From a bacterium (GTDB taxonomy: Bacteria; Elusimicrobiota; Elusimicrobia; UBA1565; UBA9628): a stretch of DNA of 64,000 nucleotides. Below, in pieces: positions 44,417 to 53,363 of the stretch. The position numbers and the translations under genes were made by a program. The stretch covers positions 1-64,000 of the forward strand of contig JAJXVH010000002.1 in assembly GCA_021782205.1 (NCBI GenBank), in the 5' to 3' direction. The number at the start of each line of letters is the position of its first letter. The first letter of the stretch is position 1. Below the pieces are notes generated by a model. The model had not been told where the DNA came from. It made no database searches and was given only the letters and a program-made list of their open reading frames with translations.

Positions 44417-45622
44417 ATGTCCGCCAAAACGACGGCTCTCATCGCGCTGGAAGAGAAATACGGAGCGCACAACTACCACCCGCTGCCGGTGGCGCTGACG
44501 CGCGGCAAGGGCGCCCTCGTCTGGGACGCGGATGGAAAAAAATATTTCGACTTTCTCTCCGCGTACTCCGCGCTGAACCAGGGCCACAACCACCCCAAGA
44601 TCGTGGCCGCGGCCAAGGCGCAGTTGGGACGCCTGACGTTGACCTCACGCGCGTTCCACAACGACAAGCTGGGCGCGTTCTTGAAGCTGCTCTGCGAGAC
44701 CACGGGCATGGAGCGCGCCCTGCCCATGAACTCCGGCGCGGAGGCCGTGGAGACCGCGATCAAGGCCATGCGCCTGTGGGGCTACCGCTCCAAGGGCGTG
44801 GACCAGGACCGCGCCGAGATCATCGTCTGCGAAGGAAACTTCCACGGCCGCACCACCACCATCGTCGGCTTCTCCTCGGACGAGGGCTCCTGGAACGGCT
44901 TTGGCCCCTCCACGCCGGGCTTCGTGAAGGTCCCGTTCGGCGACGCCGACGCGCTCAAGGACGCGATCAACGCCAACACCGTGGGCTTTCTCTTCGAGCC
45001 TATCCAAGGGGAGGCCGGCGTGATCCTGCCGCCGCCCGGCTATCTCAAGAAAGTCCGCCGCCTCTGCTCGACCTACCGCGTCTTGATGTGCGCCGACGAG
45101 ATCCAGTCCGGCCTAGGGCGCTCCGGCGCGCTGTTCGCCTGCGATCACGACGGCATCAAGCCCGACCTCTACGTGCTGGGCAAGGCGCTGTCGGGGGGAC
45201 TCTATCCCATCTCCGCGCTGGTCGGAGGCGAGGACGTGCTGGGCTTGTTCACGCCCGGCACGCACGGCTCCACCTTCGGCGGCAACCCGCTGGCCGCGGC
45301 CATCGGCGAGGCCGCGCTGCGCGTCATCCTCTCCGAGAAGCTGCCCGCGCGTTCGGCGCGCCTGGGCGCCCTGTTCCTGTCGCGCCTGAAGACCTTGCGC
45401 CACCCGAAGCTCAAGGAAGTCCGCGGCCGCGGCCTGATGCTGGCCATGGAGTTCACCGAGCCCGTCCGCCCGCTGGTCCTGGACCTGATGAAGCGCGGGC
45501 TGCTGGCCAAGGACACGCATGAGAACACGTTGCGCCTCGCCCCGCCGCTGGTGATCTCCGAAAGCCAGCTCGCCGCCGCCTTCCGCGTAATTTCCGCGGC
45601 ACTCGCAGCCTTGCCCGAATGA
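44417..45622 (+). CDS. rocD: Ornithine aminotransferase
   Basis: The 401-residue PLP enzyme starts with the hallmark YGAHNYHPLPVAL and YFDFLSAYSALNQGHNHPKI; PLP Lys256 lies in VLGKALSGGLYP. It converts ornithine and 2-oxoglutarate to glutamate semialdehyde and glutamate. The longer track ORF reads into the upstream gene in another frame. The gene begins a six-gene series in which all neighbours overlap: rocD, the four-Cys protein and potA-D-B-C. Confidence 0.92.
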   Translation: MSAKTTALIALEEKYGAHNYHPLPVALTRGKGALVWDADGKKYFDFLSAYSALNQGHNHPKIVAAAKAQLGRLTLTSRAFHNDKLGAFLKLLCETTGMERALPMNSGAEAVETAIKAMRLWGYRSKGVDQDRAEIIVCEGNFHGRTTTIVGFSSDEGSWNGFGPSTPGFVKVPFGDADALKDAINANTVGFLFEPIQGEAGVILPPPGYLKKVRRLCSTYRVLMCADEIQSGLGRSGALFACDHDGIKPDLYVLGKALSGGLYPISALVGGEDVLGLFTPGTHGSTFGGNPLAAAIGEAALRVILSEKLPARSARLGALFLSRLKTLRHPKLKEVRGRGLMLAMEFTEPVRPLVLDLMKRGLLAKDTHENTLRLAPPLVISESQLAAAFRVISAALAALPE

Positions 45623-45804
45623 CCGCGCCGTCTTTCGGCCTGTGCGGCTCCTGCCGCCACGCCCGGCGCCTGACCGCGACTTCCGGCGCGCAGTTCGTGC
45701 AGTGCCGCCTGGCCGAGAGCGACCCGCGCTTCGCCAAGTGGCCGCGCCTGCCCGTGCTCACGTGCGCCGGCCACGAGAGCGGCGAGGGCGAGGCGGTGGT
45801 ATAA
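45619..45804 (+). CDS. Four-cysteine mini-protein
   Basis: The 61-residue protein overlaps rocD (ATGA) and potA (TAATG). It has CGSC near the start, a Cys in FVQCRLAESDPRFAKWPRLPV and one in LTCAGHES. This C-x2-C ... C ... DPrF.kyPrLPV..C pattern recurs in small bacterial proteins of unknown role, and it may bind a metal such as zinc. Because it sits between two enzyme genes with tight overlaps, it is likely a real gene. Confidence 0.7.
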   Translation: MTAPSFGLCGSCRHARRLTATSGAQFVQCRLAESDPRFAKWPRLPVLTCAGHESGEGEAVV

Positions 45805-45805
45805 T
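45797..45805 (+). promoter_or_regulatory. Extended consensus -10 box inside the potA start region
   Basis: TG-G-TATAAT ends in the ATG at 45804. Seven bases later (GCCGGCC) is an in-frame GTG at 45813. The layout equals the other leaderless starts, so potA may also be expressed on its own from a leaderless GTG three codons downstream of the coupled ATG. Confidence 0.5.
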
Positions 45806-46928
45806 GCCGGCCGTGGCCGACGACAACCTGCTGGAGCTCGGGCCCGTCAGCAAGTCCTTCGGCTCGACGCCCATCCTGCGCGACGTAACCCTCAGCGTGC
45901 GCCGCGGCGAGTTCATGACCTTGCTGGGACCCTCGGGCTGCGGCAAGACCACGACCTTGCGCATCATCGCGGGCTTCGAGAGCCCGGACACGGGACGCGT
46001 GAAGCTCGACGGCGCGGACGTGACCGACCAGCCGCCCTACGAGCGCGACGTGCACACGGTCTTCCAGCACTACGCGCTGTTTCCGCATCTGGACGTGGCC
46101 GGCAACATCGCCTTCGGCATGAGGATGGACAAGGTGCCCGAGGCCGAAATACGCCGGCGCATCCCGGAGGCGCTGGCCATGGTCAAGCTGTCCGGCTACG
46201 AGACGCGCCGCGTGGGCTCCCTGTCCGGCGGGCAGATGCAGCGCGTGGCCTTGGCGCGCGCCATCGCGGGACGTCCCGCGGTGCTTCTGCTCGACGAGCC
46301 GCTGGGCGCGCTGGACCTCAAGCTGCGCAAGGAGATGCAGCTGGAGCTCAAGAATCTTCAGAAGAAGATCGGCCTGGCCTTCGTCTACGTCACCCATGAT
46401 CAGGAAGAGGCGATGACCATGTCCGACCGCATCGCCGTCTTCAACGGAGGGCGCATCGAGCAGTTGGGCACCCCGGGGGAGATCTACGAGTCCCCGCGCA
46501 CCAGCTTCGTGGCCGACTTCATCGGGGGGGCCAACATCTTCACCGCGAAGGTCCTGCCCGGCGCCGCCGGCCGCGCGCACCTGCTGCTTGAAGACGAGCA
46601 CGAACTCGACGTGCCGCTCGACGCGCACGAGACCCTGCCCGCGCCCGGCCGCAAGGTCAAGGTCGCCATCCGCCCCGAACGAGTGAAGGTGTTCTACAAA
46701 GACGAACTGCCGTTCGGCGCCCTGCGCTTTGACGCGGTGCTCCAGGACTCGATCTTTCTGGGCGACGGTTGCCAGATCTACCTGCGCATGTTCAAGAAGG
46801 CCCCCGAGCGCCTGACCGTGGCCCTGGCCGGCGGCGACCGCTACGCGGTGCACGACGACCTGGGCGTGCCCGTCATCGCCGCGGTCCAGCCCGAGGACGT
46901 CTACATCCTGGAAAGCGATGGCGACTGA
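45804..46928 (+). CDS. potA: Spermidine/putrescine ABC transporter ATPase
   Basis: The ATG overlaps the stop of the mini-protein gene; an in-frame GTG at 45813 fits a leaderless transcript. The 374-residue ATPase has Walker A GPSGCGKTT, Q loop FQHYALFPH, signature LSGGQMQRVALARA, Walker B VLLLDEP and switch His in VTHDQEEA. A C-terminal TOBE-type regulatory region follows (about 245-370). It drives polyamine import with PotB and PotC. It overlaps potD by 11 bases. Confidence 0.92.
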   Translation: MPAVADDNLLELGPVSKSFGSTPILRDVTLSVRRGEFMTLLGPSGCGKTTTLRIIAGFESPDTGRVKLDGADVTDQPPYERDVHTVFQHYALFPHLDVAGNIAFGMRMDKVPEAEIRRRIPEALAMVKLSGYETRRVGSLSGGQMQRVALARAIAGRPAVLLLDEPLGALDLKLRKEMQLELKNLQKKIGLAFVYVTHDQEEAMTMSDRIAVFNGGRIEQLGTPGEIYESPRTSFVADFIGGANIFTAKVLPGAAGRAHLLLEDEHELDVPLDAHETLPAPGRKVKVAIRPERVKVFYKDELPFGALRFDAVLQDSIFLGDGCQIYLRMFKKAPERLTVALAGGDRYAVHDDLGVPVIAAVQPEDVYILESDGD

Positions 46929-47976
46929 CGTCTCCCGCCGCGATTTCGTCAAGGCCGCTTTGCTGGCACCGCTCCTGCCGTCCCTGCTGGCCGCCTGCCG
47001 CCGCGCCGACCGGGGGCCCGTCGTCAACTTCTTCAATTGGTCGAACTACATCGGCAAGGACACGTTGCCGAACTTCACCAAGGAGACCGGCATCGCCGTG
47101 CGCTACGATCTGTTCGCCGACGAGGAGGAGATGTTCGCCAAGCTGCGCGCCGGCGCGGCCGGCTACGACCTGATCGTCGTCGGCGACTACCTGATCCCGC
47201 GCTTTCGCGCGCTGAACATGATCGACCCCGTGCCGCCGGGCGTGCTCAAGAACCAGGGCAACCTGGCGCCCGGCTTCCGCCACCCTCCCTACGATCCCGA
47301 CGAGGCCACCGTGCCCTACCTGTGGGGTACCACCGGCATCGCCTACAACCGCAAGACGCTGAAGACCAAGCCGACCTCGTGGTGGGATCTCTGGGACCCC
47401 AAGTATAAAGACCGCCTGTCCATGCTGGACAACGTGCGCGACTGCGTGGCGCTGGCCATGCAGCTCTTGAACATACCGCAGACCACCAGCGATCCCGCCG
47501 ATTTTAAAAAAGTGCGCGATCTGCTGGTGCGCCAGAAGCCGCTGGTCAAGATGTACTCCAGCACGTCCTATTTGAACAGCCTGGTGGCCGGAGAGATCGA
47601 CCTGGCCATGACCTGGTCCGGCGACCTGTTCCAAGCCGCCAAGGACAACCCCGACCTGGACTATTGCCTGCCCAAGGAAGGCACCTACATGTGGGTGGAC
47701 TGCCTGGCCCTGATGCGCGGCTCCCGCCACCGCGAGAACGCCCTGCGCCTGATCGACTATCTGCTGGAGCCGCAAGTCGCCGCCGACAACGCCAACTACG
47801 TGCGCTACGCCTCGCCCAACGCGAAGGCCTGGCCGCTGGCCGACCCGGTCCTGCGCCGCGACCCGCGCGTCTATCCGCCGCCCAAGCGCATGGCCGAACT
47901 GAAGATGCACCACGTCCTCGACCCCGAGCAGACGGAGTTGTGGAACCAGACCTGGGCCGACGTCAAGGTGGCGTGA
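46918..47976 (+). CDS. potD: Polyamine-binding lipoprotein with Tat-type signal
   Basis: The 352-residue solute-binding protein has the PotD pattern FFNWSNYIGKDTLPNFTKETG and YDLIVVGDYLIPRF. Its N-terminus SRRDFVKAALLAPLLPSLLAAC combines a perfect twin-arginine motif with a lipobox. It is thus likely exported folded and then anchored as a lipoprotein. Family members bind spermidine or putrescine. It overlaps potA by 11 bases and potB by four (GTGA). Confidence 0.9.
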   Translation: MATDVSRRDFVKAALLAPLLPSLLAACRRADRGPVVNFFNWSNYIGKDTLPNFTKETGIAVRYDLFADEEEMFAKLRAGAAGYDLIVVGDYLIPRFRALNMIDPVPPGVLKNQGNLAPGFRHPPYDPDEATVPYLWGTTGIAYNRKTLKTKPTSWWDLWDPKYKDRLSMLDNVRDCVALAMQLLNIPQTTSDPADFKKVRDLLVRQKPLVKMYSSTSYLNSLVAGEIDLAMTWSGDLFQAAKDNPDLDYCLPKEGTYMWVDCLALMRGSRHRENALRLIDYLLEPQVAADNANYVRYASPNAKAWPLADPVLRRDPRVYPPPKRMAELKMHHVLDPEQTELWNQTWADVKVA

Positions 47977-48845
47977 AGACGCTCGACCGCGGCTTGTCGT
48001 GGCTGCTCGCCGGCCGCCGCTCGGCCGCCAGCCACCTCCTGCTATCACCCGCGGCGGCGTGGCTGATCGTATTCCTCGTGCTTCCCGCGCTCGGCCTGGT
48101 CGCGCTGTCGTTGGCCCGCAACGGCGCCTACGGCACGGTGGTTTGGTCGTTGAATCTGGACAACTACCAGCGCGCCGTCGATCCGCGCTACGTGCCCGTG
48201 CTTCTGCGCACGCTGGCCTTTGCCGGGGCGACGACGGCGCTGTGCCTGGTCCTGGGATATCCTCTTGCCTACTTCCTGAGCTTCCGCGCCGGCCGCTTTC
48301 GCGGCGCGCTGATCATCGCGCTGATGGTGCCGTTCTGGACCTCGGCGTTGGTCGCGTTCTACAGCTGGATGGTGATCCTCGGCAAGGAGGGCCTGCTCAA
48401 CACCGCGCTGCTGCGCTTCGGCTTCATCTCCGCGCCCCTGGGCATTCTCTACACGCCGTTCTCGGTCCTGCTGGGCCTGGTCTACTTCTATCTGCCCTTC
48501 ACCGTTCTGCCTCTGTACGGCTCGCTTGAGAAAATCCCGCGCTCCTACGTGGAGGCCGCCTACGACCTGGGCGCCGGCCGCTGGACCGCGTTTCTCAAGG
48601 TCACCTTGCCGCTCTCCCTGCCCGGCGTGATCGCCGGCGCTCTGCTGACCTTCATCCCGTGCCTGGGAGACTTTCTGACCGCGGAACTGCTGGGGGGGCC
48701 GCGCTACTACCTGCTGGGCAACTTGATCTCCAATCAATTCCTGATGGCGCAGGACTGGCCGTTCGGCGCGGCGCTGACCACGCTCCTGCTGGCCGGGATG
48801 ATCGGCGGGTTGTGGGCCTACCGCCGCTGGGAGCCGGACGCATGA
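47973..48845 (+). CDS. potB: Polyamine ABC transporter permease PotB
   Basis: The GTG at 47973 overlaps the potD stop. The 290-residue permease has six transmembrane helices and the EAA loop contacting PotA (YVEAAYDLGAGRWTAFLKVTLPLSLPG). The later LGDFLTAELLGGPRYYLLGNLI is characteristic of PotB. It overlaps potC by four bases. Confidence 0.92.
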   Translation: MKTLDRGLSWLLAGRRSAASHLLLSPAAAWLIVFLVLPALGLVALSLARNGAYGTVVWSLNLDNYQRAVDPRYVPVLLRTLAFAGATTALCLVLGYPLAYFLSFRAGRFRGALIIALMVPFWTSALVAFYSWMVILGKEGLLNTALLRFGFISAPLGILYTPFSVLLGLVYFYLPFTVLPLYGSLEKIPRSYVEAAYDLGAGRWTAFLKVTLPLSLPGVIAGALLTFIPCLGDFLTAELLGGPRYYLLGNLISNQFLMAQDWPFGAALTTLLLAGMIGGLWAYRRWEPDA

Positions 48846-49633
48846 AAAAAGGCCGCGGGCTGGCGCTGTACTGCGCCGGGCTGTACGCTTTTCTTTATAT
48901 CCCGCTGGCCGTGATGACCGTGTTCTCCTTCAATAACGCCCACCGCAACGTCGTGTGGCTGGGCTTCACGCTCAAGTGGTATGCGCGGCTGTGGAAGGAC
49001 GCCGACTTGATGAACGCGATGCTCACCTCGGTGGAGCTGGCCGCCGCGGCGGCGGCCATCGCCGCGGTGCTGGGCGTGCTGGCGTCCTACGCGCTGACGC
49101 GTCACAAGAACTTCCACGGCCGCGAGGGCTACGCGGCCCTGCTCGACGCCCCGCTGATGATTCCCGAGGTCGCCCTCGGCGTGGGCCTGCTGAGCTTCCT
49201 GGTGCGCGCCGGCTTCGAGCTGAACTTCGGCGCGCTGGCCTGCGCCCACGCACTGATCTGCCTGCCCTACAGCGTGGGCGCGGCGCGCGCGCGGCTCAAG
49301 TCCATCGGCGGCGAGCGCCTGGAGGAGGCCGCCATGGACTTGGGCGCCAGCGAATGGGCCGCCTTCGTCAAGGTCACCCTGCCTCTGCTGGCCCCCGCCA
49401 TCGTCTCCGGCTCCCTGCTGGCCTTCACCGTCAGCTTCGAGGATTTCGTGACCTCGTTCTTCCTCGCCGGCATCGGCATCGTGACCTTGCCCATCAAGAT
49501 CTACGCGATGATGAAGTTCGGCGTCACGCCCGAGATCAACGCCCTCTCCGTCGTCCTGCTGGCCGCCACCTTCATCTTGCTCGGCCTCAACGCCTGGCTG
49601 GCCGTGCGCACCGGCGAAGCCACGCGGCTCTGA
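48842..49633 (+). CDS. potC: Polyamine ABC transporter permease PotC
   Basis: The ATG overlaps the potB stop. The 263-residue permease has six transmembrane helices and the EAA loop EEAAMDLGASEWAAFVKVTLPLLAP, followed by the PotC-type SFEDFVTSFFLAG. It ends the transporter unit. The next gene starts 84 bases later with its own ribosome-binding site. Confidence 0.92.
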   Translation: MKKGRGLALYCAGLYAFLYIPLAVMTVFSFNNAHRNVVWLGFTLKWYARLWKDADLMNAMLTSVELAAAAAAIAAVLGVLASYALTRHKNFHGREGYAALLDAPLMIPEVALGVGLLSFLVRAGFELNFGALACAHALICLPYSVGAARARLKSIGGERLEEAAMDLGASEWAAFVKVTLPLLAPAIVSGSLLAFTVSFEDFVTSFFLAGIGIVTLPIKIYAMMKFGVTPEINALSVVLLAATFILLGLNAWLAVRTGEATRL

Positions 49634-49717
49634 AACATACGTCAGCGGGCCGATCTGTTGCGCCCCACGAAGGAAGGATCACGCACGACGGGTCAAGCGG
49701 ACCTCCGGGAGGCTCTA

Positions 49718-50434
49718 ATGGACATCGGCAAACTGACTCAGTATCTCTCCGGGATGTCGCGCGCGCTCAGCGCGGAGCAAGCACCTGAGCTACGGCGCTT
49801 TCCCTTTGTCGCCATATCCCGGCAAACCGGCGCAGGCGGCCACTCATTGGCCGAAGCCATACTGACGGAACTGGAAAAACGAACGGACGGAGATCTTTTC
49901 TCCGGCTGGCAGATGTTCGACGAGGAGATTTGCCGGAAGATCGCCGCCAATCCAAGGCTCAAGGTGCTCATGGATTCGCTGCTCACGGAAAAGTTTCGCT
50001 CGGGCATGGAGGACTTTTTGACGCACGCCATCGCCGGAGTCAGCACTCAAGACCAGGTGATCGGAGAGATATTCCGCATGTTCCGTGACGTGGCCGCGGC
50101 GGGCAAATGCGTGCTCGTCGGGCGCGGCGCGGCCTCCCTGATGAGGCGAAACCCTCGCGGCGTCTTCGTGCGCGTGATCGCTCCTATCGAAGCGCGGACG
50201 GCCCGCATGATGGCCCGGCTCAACACGAGCCGGGAAAACGCGCTCCTGCACATTCAACAGCAGGACGCCGACCGCGCCCGGCTGGTGCGGCATTATTTCG
50301 GACAAGACGTCGGCGATCCTCTGCACTACGACTGCGTTTGGAACACGGGCAACGTACCCGTCGAACTGGCGGCCCGTGCGATCGTCGTCTTGATCGAGGA
50401 GCGGGCCCGCGCCAGGCTCCCGCTCGCGCGCTAA
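49718..50434 (+). CDS. Cytidylate kinase-like family protein
   Basis: The start is the ATG at 49718, with GGAGG 6 bases upstream; the track start 20 codons earlier lacks one. The 238-residue protein has a P-loop-like AISRQTGAGGHSLAEAI, a kinase-type KCVLVGRGAASLMRR and an Arg-rich lid region (IEARTARMMARLN). It belongs to the cytidylate-kinase-like group (PF13189 type) whose substrate is unknown. Four bases overlap the convergent ATPase gene. It seems to be part of a stress-type cluster. Confidence 0.75.
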   Translation: MDIGKLTQYLSGMSRALSAEQAPELRRFPFVAISRQTGAGGHSLAEAILTELEKRTDGDLFSGWQMFDEEICRKIAANPRLKVLMDSLLTEKFRSGMEDFLTHAIAGVSTQDQVIGEIFRMFRDVAAAGKCVLVGRGAASLMRRNPRGVFVRVIAPIEARTARMMARLNTSRENALLHIQQQDADRARLVRHYFGQDVGDPLHYDCVWNTGNVPVELAARAIVVLIEERARARLPLAR

Positions 50435-52296
50435 AAGTCGGTCAGATCCCGCGGCGGCAGAGCCGCGCGCACCGCGTTGAGCACGGCGGCCAAGTCGATG
50501 ATTTCTTGAAGGATCGCGCCCTCGAGCGGCGACAGGCGTCCGGACGCCGCCAACGCCATGCCCACAGCACTCAGCGCCATGCCGCCGATCGCGCTCTGCA
50601 AAGCGATGCGCCGCATGCGCTCGCCGATATGGATCAACTCGTCGACTTTTTCGATCGACGCGGTCATGATCACCGCGCCCGCGGCCTGCGCGCTCACGTC
50701 GCTGTCATGGCCGATGGCGACGCCGACGTTGGCGGCGGCCAGAGCCGGCGCGTCGTTGATCCCGTCGCCGACGAACAACGTCTGCGCGGCCGCGGTCTCC
50801 ACGCGCACGATCTCCAACTTCTGCTCCGGAGAGCGTTCGGCCCTAATCTCCCGAACGCCGACGCTGCGCGCCAGGTCCCGCACCGCGGACTCGCGATCGC
50901 CCGAAACAATGAGCACGCGGTCGACGCCGTGCTTCGGCGTCAGGTGCGCCAAAAATGGGCGGCTTTCCGGCCGCGCTTCATCTCGAAAACGCAGCGTGGC
51001 GGCCGGAGCCCCGTCCAACAGGACGACGCACTCCAGGCCCGGCGCCGGGGGCGGCAAGGCGGCGCGCGCCGCCGCCGCGACTGCGCCGCGCCCGATGACG
51101 CGCACGTCCCGCCCGCCGACGACTCCGGACAGCCCGTGACCCGGCTCCTCCGAAACGCCGGAAGCCTCTTCCAAGGCCAGCCCGCGAGACTCGGCGCCCG
51201 TCACCACGGCGCCCGCCAGAGGATGGCGCGAGTAGCGCTCCAGGCTGGCGGCCAGGCGCAAGGCCTCGGTCCCGTCCGCGCCCTCAAACGGCAGGATCTC
51301 GGTTAGTGACGGGCGGCCGAAGGTCAAGGTTCCCGTCTTGTCCAGGATCACGGTCCGGCAACGGCCAATGCGCTCGAGTATGGCCGGGTTTTTGATGATG
51401 ATGCCGCGCGAGGCCGCCAGTGAAACCGCCCCGATCACGGCCACGGGAATGGCAATCAGCAGCGGGCACGGCGTGGCCACGACGATCACCGCCAGGAAGC
51501 GCCCGGGCTCGCCCGTTGCGGCCCACGCCGCCCCGGCGATCGCCAGCGCCAGCGGCGTGTAGAATGCGGCCAGGCGGTCTCCCAGGCGTCGCAGCTGCGG
51601 ACGGCCGTTCTCCACGTCCTTCATCACGCGCATGATGCCCGCGTAGCGCGAGTCCGCCGCGCGTCTTCCCGCGCGCACGACCAGAGCTCGCGCCCCGTTG
51701 ACCGCGCCGGAGAGCACCGCCGAACCTGGCGCCTTCTCGATTTGATAGGGCTCGCCGGTCAGGTAGGCCTCGTCCATGCTCCCGCGGCCTTCCAGCACGG
51801 CGCCGTCCACCGGACAGAGTTCATGCGGAAGCACGACCAACTCGTCGCCGGCGGCGATCTGGGAGACTTCGATGTCGGTCAGGCCTTCCGGGCCGCGCCG
51901 ATGCGCGACCTGCGGCATGCGCCGGGCCAGCGCGTCCAGCACGGACGACGCTCGGCGCGAGGCCGCGCGTTCCAGCCCCTGGCCTCCGGACAGCATCAGA
52001 ACGATGATCGCCGCGACCAGGAACTGACCCATCGCCGCCGCCGCGACGATGGAAACGCCCGCAAGCAGGTCAGAGCCGAAATCGCCCGCCCACATTTTTT
52101 GGCCGACGCGCAGGGTCAACGGAACACCGCCAAGCACGACGACCAGCGCCAGCGGCGCCTCACGCGTCCAGACGGGCACAGACGTCAACTGCAGAAGCAG
52201 GTGCGCGCCGATCCCGCCGGCGGCCGATGCCGCCAGAAGGTTCTCCGCCAGAAGCCGACGGCACCGGTCGGCGACGGCCGCGCAAGGGGGCTTCAT
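50431..52296 (-). CDS. Heavy-metal P1B-type ATPase with TPC motif
   Basis: The 621-residue ATPase has the TGE actuator loop (MDEAYLTGEPY), the phosphorylated Asp in ILDKTGTLT, the nucleotide site HPLAGAVV and the hinge VGDGINDAPALAAANVG. The metal site in the membrane is TPC (VVATPCPLLIAIP), not the CPC of copper or zinc pumps. TPC pumps (P1B-5 type) have been linked to nickel or iron export. It lacks the N-terminal metal-binding domain and the C-terminal hemerythrin domain of the studied member. Metal specificity is inferred only. Confidence 0.85.
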   Translation of the reverse strand: MKPPCAAVADRCRRLLAENLLAASAAGGIGAHLLLQLTSVPVWTREAPLALVVVLGGVPLTLRVGQKMWAGDFGSDLLAGVSIVAAAAMGQFLVAAIIVLMLSGGQGLERAASRRASSVLDALARRMPQVAHRRGPEGLTDIEVSQIAAGDELVVLPHELCPVDGAVLEGRGSMDEAYLTGEPYQIEKAPGSAVLSGAVNGARALVVRAGRRAADSRYAGIMRVMKDVENGRPQLRRLGDRLAAFYTPLALAIAGAAWAATGEPGRFLAVIVVATPCPLLIAIPVAVIGAVSLAASRGIIIKNPAILERIGRCRTVILDKTGTLTFGRPSLTEILPFEGADGTEALRLAASLERYSRHPLAGAVVTGAESRGLALEEASGVSEEPGHGLSGVVGGRDVRVIGRGAVAAAARAALPPPAPGLECVVLLDGAPAATLRFRDEARPESRPFLAHLTPKHGVDRVLIVSGDRESAVRDLARSVGVREIRAERSPEQKLEIVRVETAAAQTLFVGDGINDAPALAAANVGVAIGHDSDVSAQAAGAVIMTASIEKVDELIHIGERMRRIALQSAIGGMALSAVGMALAASGRLSPLEGAILQEIIDLAAVLNAVRAALPPRDLTDF

Positions 52297-52329
52297 CGGC
52301 TCACGCTCACGACCTCACGCAACGCGGCG

Positions 52330-52354
52330 GCCGAGGGGCCCCCGTCCCCTCGGC
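52330..52354. repeat. 9-bp inverted repeat in the divergent promoter region
   Basis: GCCGAGGGG and CCCCTCGGC are separated by 7 bases, between the ATPase start (52296, minus) and the sugar nucleotidyltransferase start (52428, plus). It could be a regulator-binding site for both genes or a hairpin in one leader. No T tract follows. Confidence 0.45.
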
Positions 52355-52376
52355 TGTGGAATTCTTGTTGCGTGCG

Positions 52377-52404
52377 TTCATGTAATCTATGGCGTAAATA
52401 AAAT
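52377..52404 (+). promoter_or_regulatory. Possible promoter of the nucleotidyltransferase gene
   Basis: TTCATG, 16 bases, TAAAAT lie in an AT-rich patch 24 bases before the ATG. The -35 is poor, and other hexamers in the patch (TAAATA, TAATCT) are alternatives. Confidence 0.4.
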
Positions 52405-52427
52405 ATTTAATTTTTGAGGGAGTCGGC

Positions 52428-53363
52428 ATGATGAACTTTAAGACGAGTTCAGGCAAGCGGTGGGCCGTCGTGTTGTCGGGCGGTGACGGCGAGCGCATGA
52501 GGGCTTTCGTTCGAAAACGCCTGGGCCGTTCGCGGCCGAAGCAATACTGCGCGTTCACGGGCCGGCGGACCATGCTCGAGCACACCCTCGACCGGGCCGT
52601 CGCCGTCGCGGGCCCAAGCCGCGTGGTCACGGTCATCAATCCGGATCATCGCATATTCCTGGAGCGCCCCCGGCGCCTGAACGTCCCCGGCTGTCTGATC
52701 GTCCAGCCGCGGCGCTGCGACACCGGCCCCGGCGTCTTCCTTCCCTTGACCGTCGTGGCGGCGCGCGATCCAGAGGCCGTCGTCGCCGTCATGCCTTCGG
52801 ACCACTTCATCCACCCCAAAGAGCGCTTCCAGGCGGCGCTCGACGAAGCGTTCGGCTTGGCTGAGCGGCATCACGAGAGGATCGTCCTGCTGGCGGCGCG
52901 GCCCGACTCGGCCGAACCCGACTACGGCTGGATCACGCCCGGAGCGCGTGTCAGCGGCTCGCGGGCATTTCTCGTCGACAGCTTCAAGGAAAAGCCCGGG
53001 CCTGAGGAGGCCGCCGCGCTCCATCGCCGCGGCGGGCTATGGAACACGATGCTCGTCGTCGCGCGCGCGACGGCGCTGTGGGAGGCGGCGCGAGAATTTC
53101 TGCCCGCGATGCTGGCGCGCTTCGCGCTGCTGCGTACGCACCTCGGCACGCCGGGAGAGCCTCAGGCCCTGGAACTGGCCTATCGGAGCATGCCGTGCGT
53201 CAATTTCTCGCGCGATCTTCTGGAGCATGCCGCCGCGAGGACGGTCGTCCTGCCCCTGCGGGGAGTGAACTGGTCGGACTGGGGAAGGCCGCAACGAGTC
53301 CTGAGGACCCTGGAGGAAATCGACGCCGCGTCCACGCTGGAGGAGGGCGTGCATGTTTCGTGA
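52428..53363 (+). CDS. Mannose-1-phosphate guanylyltransferase-like protein
   Basis: The 311-residue nucleotidyltransferase has the signature AVVLSGGDGERM with Lys in RSRPKQYCAF, then VVAVMPSDHFI and FKEKPG. It lacks the C-terminal isomerase half of bifunctional ManC enzymes. The usual product is GDP-mannose for glycans, but the glycine-rich motif (SGGDGERM instead of AGGxGTRL) deviates, so the sugar is uncertain. GAGGGAG precedes the ATG. It overlaps the next gene by 11 bases. Confidence 0.75.
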   Translation: MMNFKTSSGKRWAVVLSGGDGERMRAFVRKRLGRSRPKQYCAFTGRRTMLEHTLDRAVAVAGPSRVVTVINPDHRIFLERPRRLNVPGCLIVQPRRCDTGPGVFLPLTVVAARDPEAVVAVMPSDHFIHPKERFQAALDEAFGLAERHHERIVLLAARPDSAEPDYGWITPGARVSGSRAFLVDSFKEKPGPEEAAALHRRGGLWNTMLVVARATALWEAAREFLPAMLARFALLRTHLGTPGEPQALELAYRSMPCVNFSRDLLEHAAARTVVLPLRGVNWSDWGRPQRVLRTLEEIDAASTLEEGVHVS

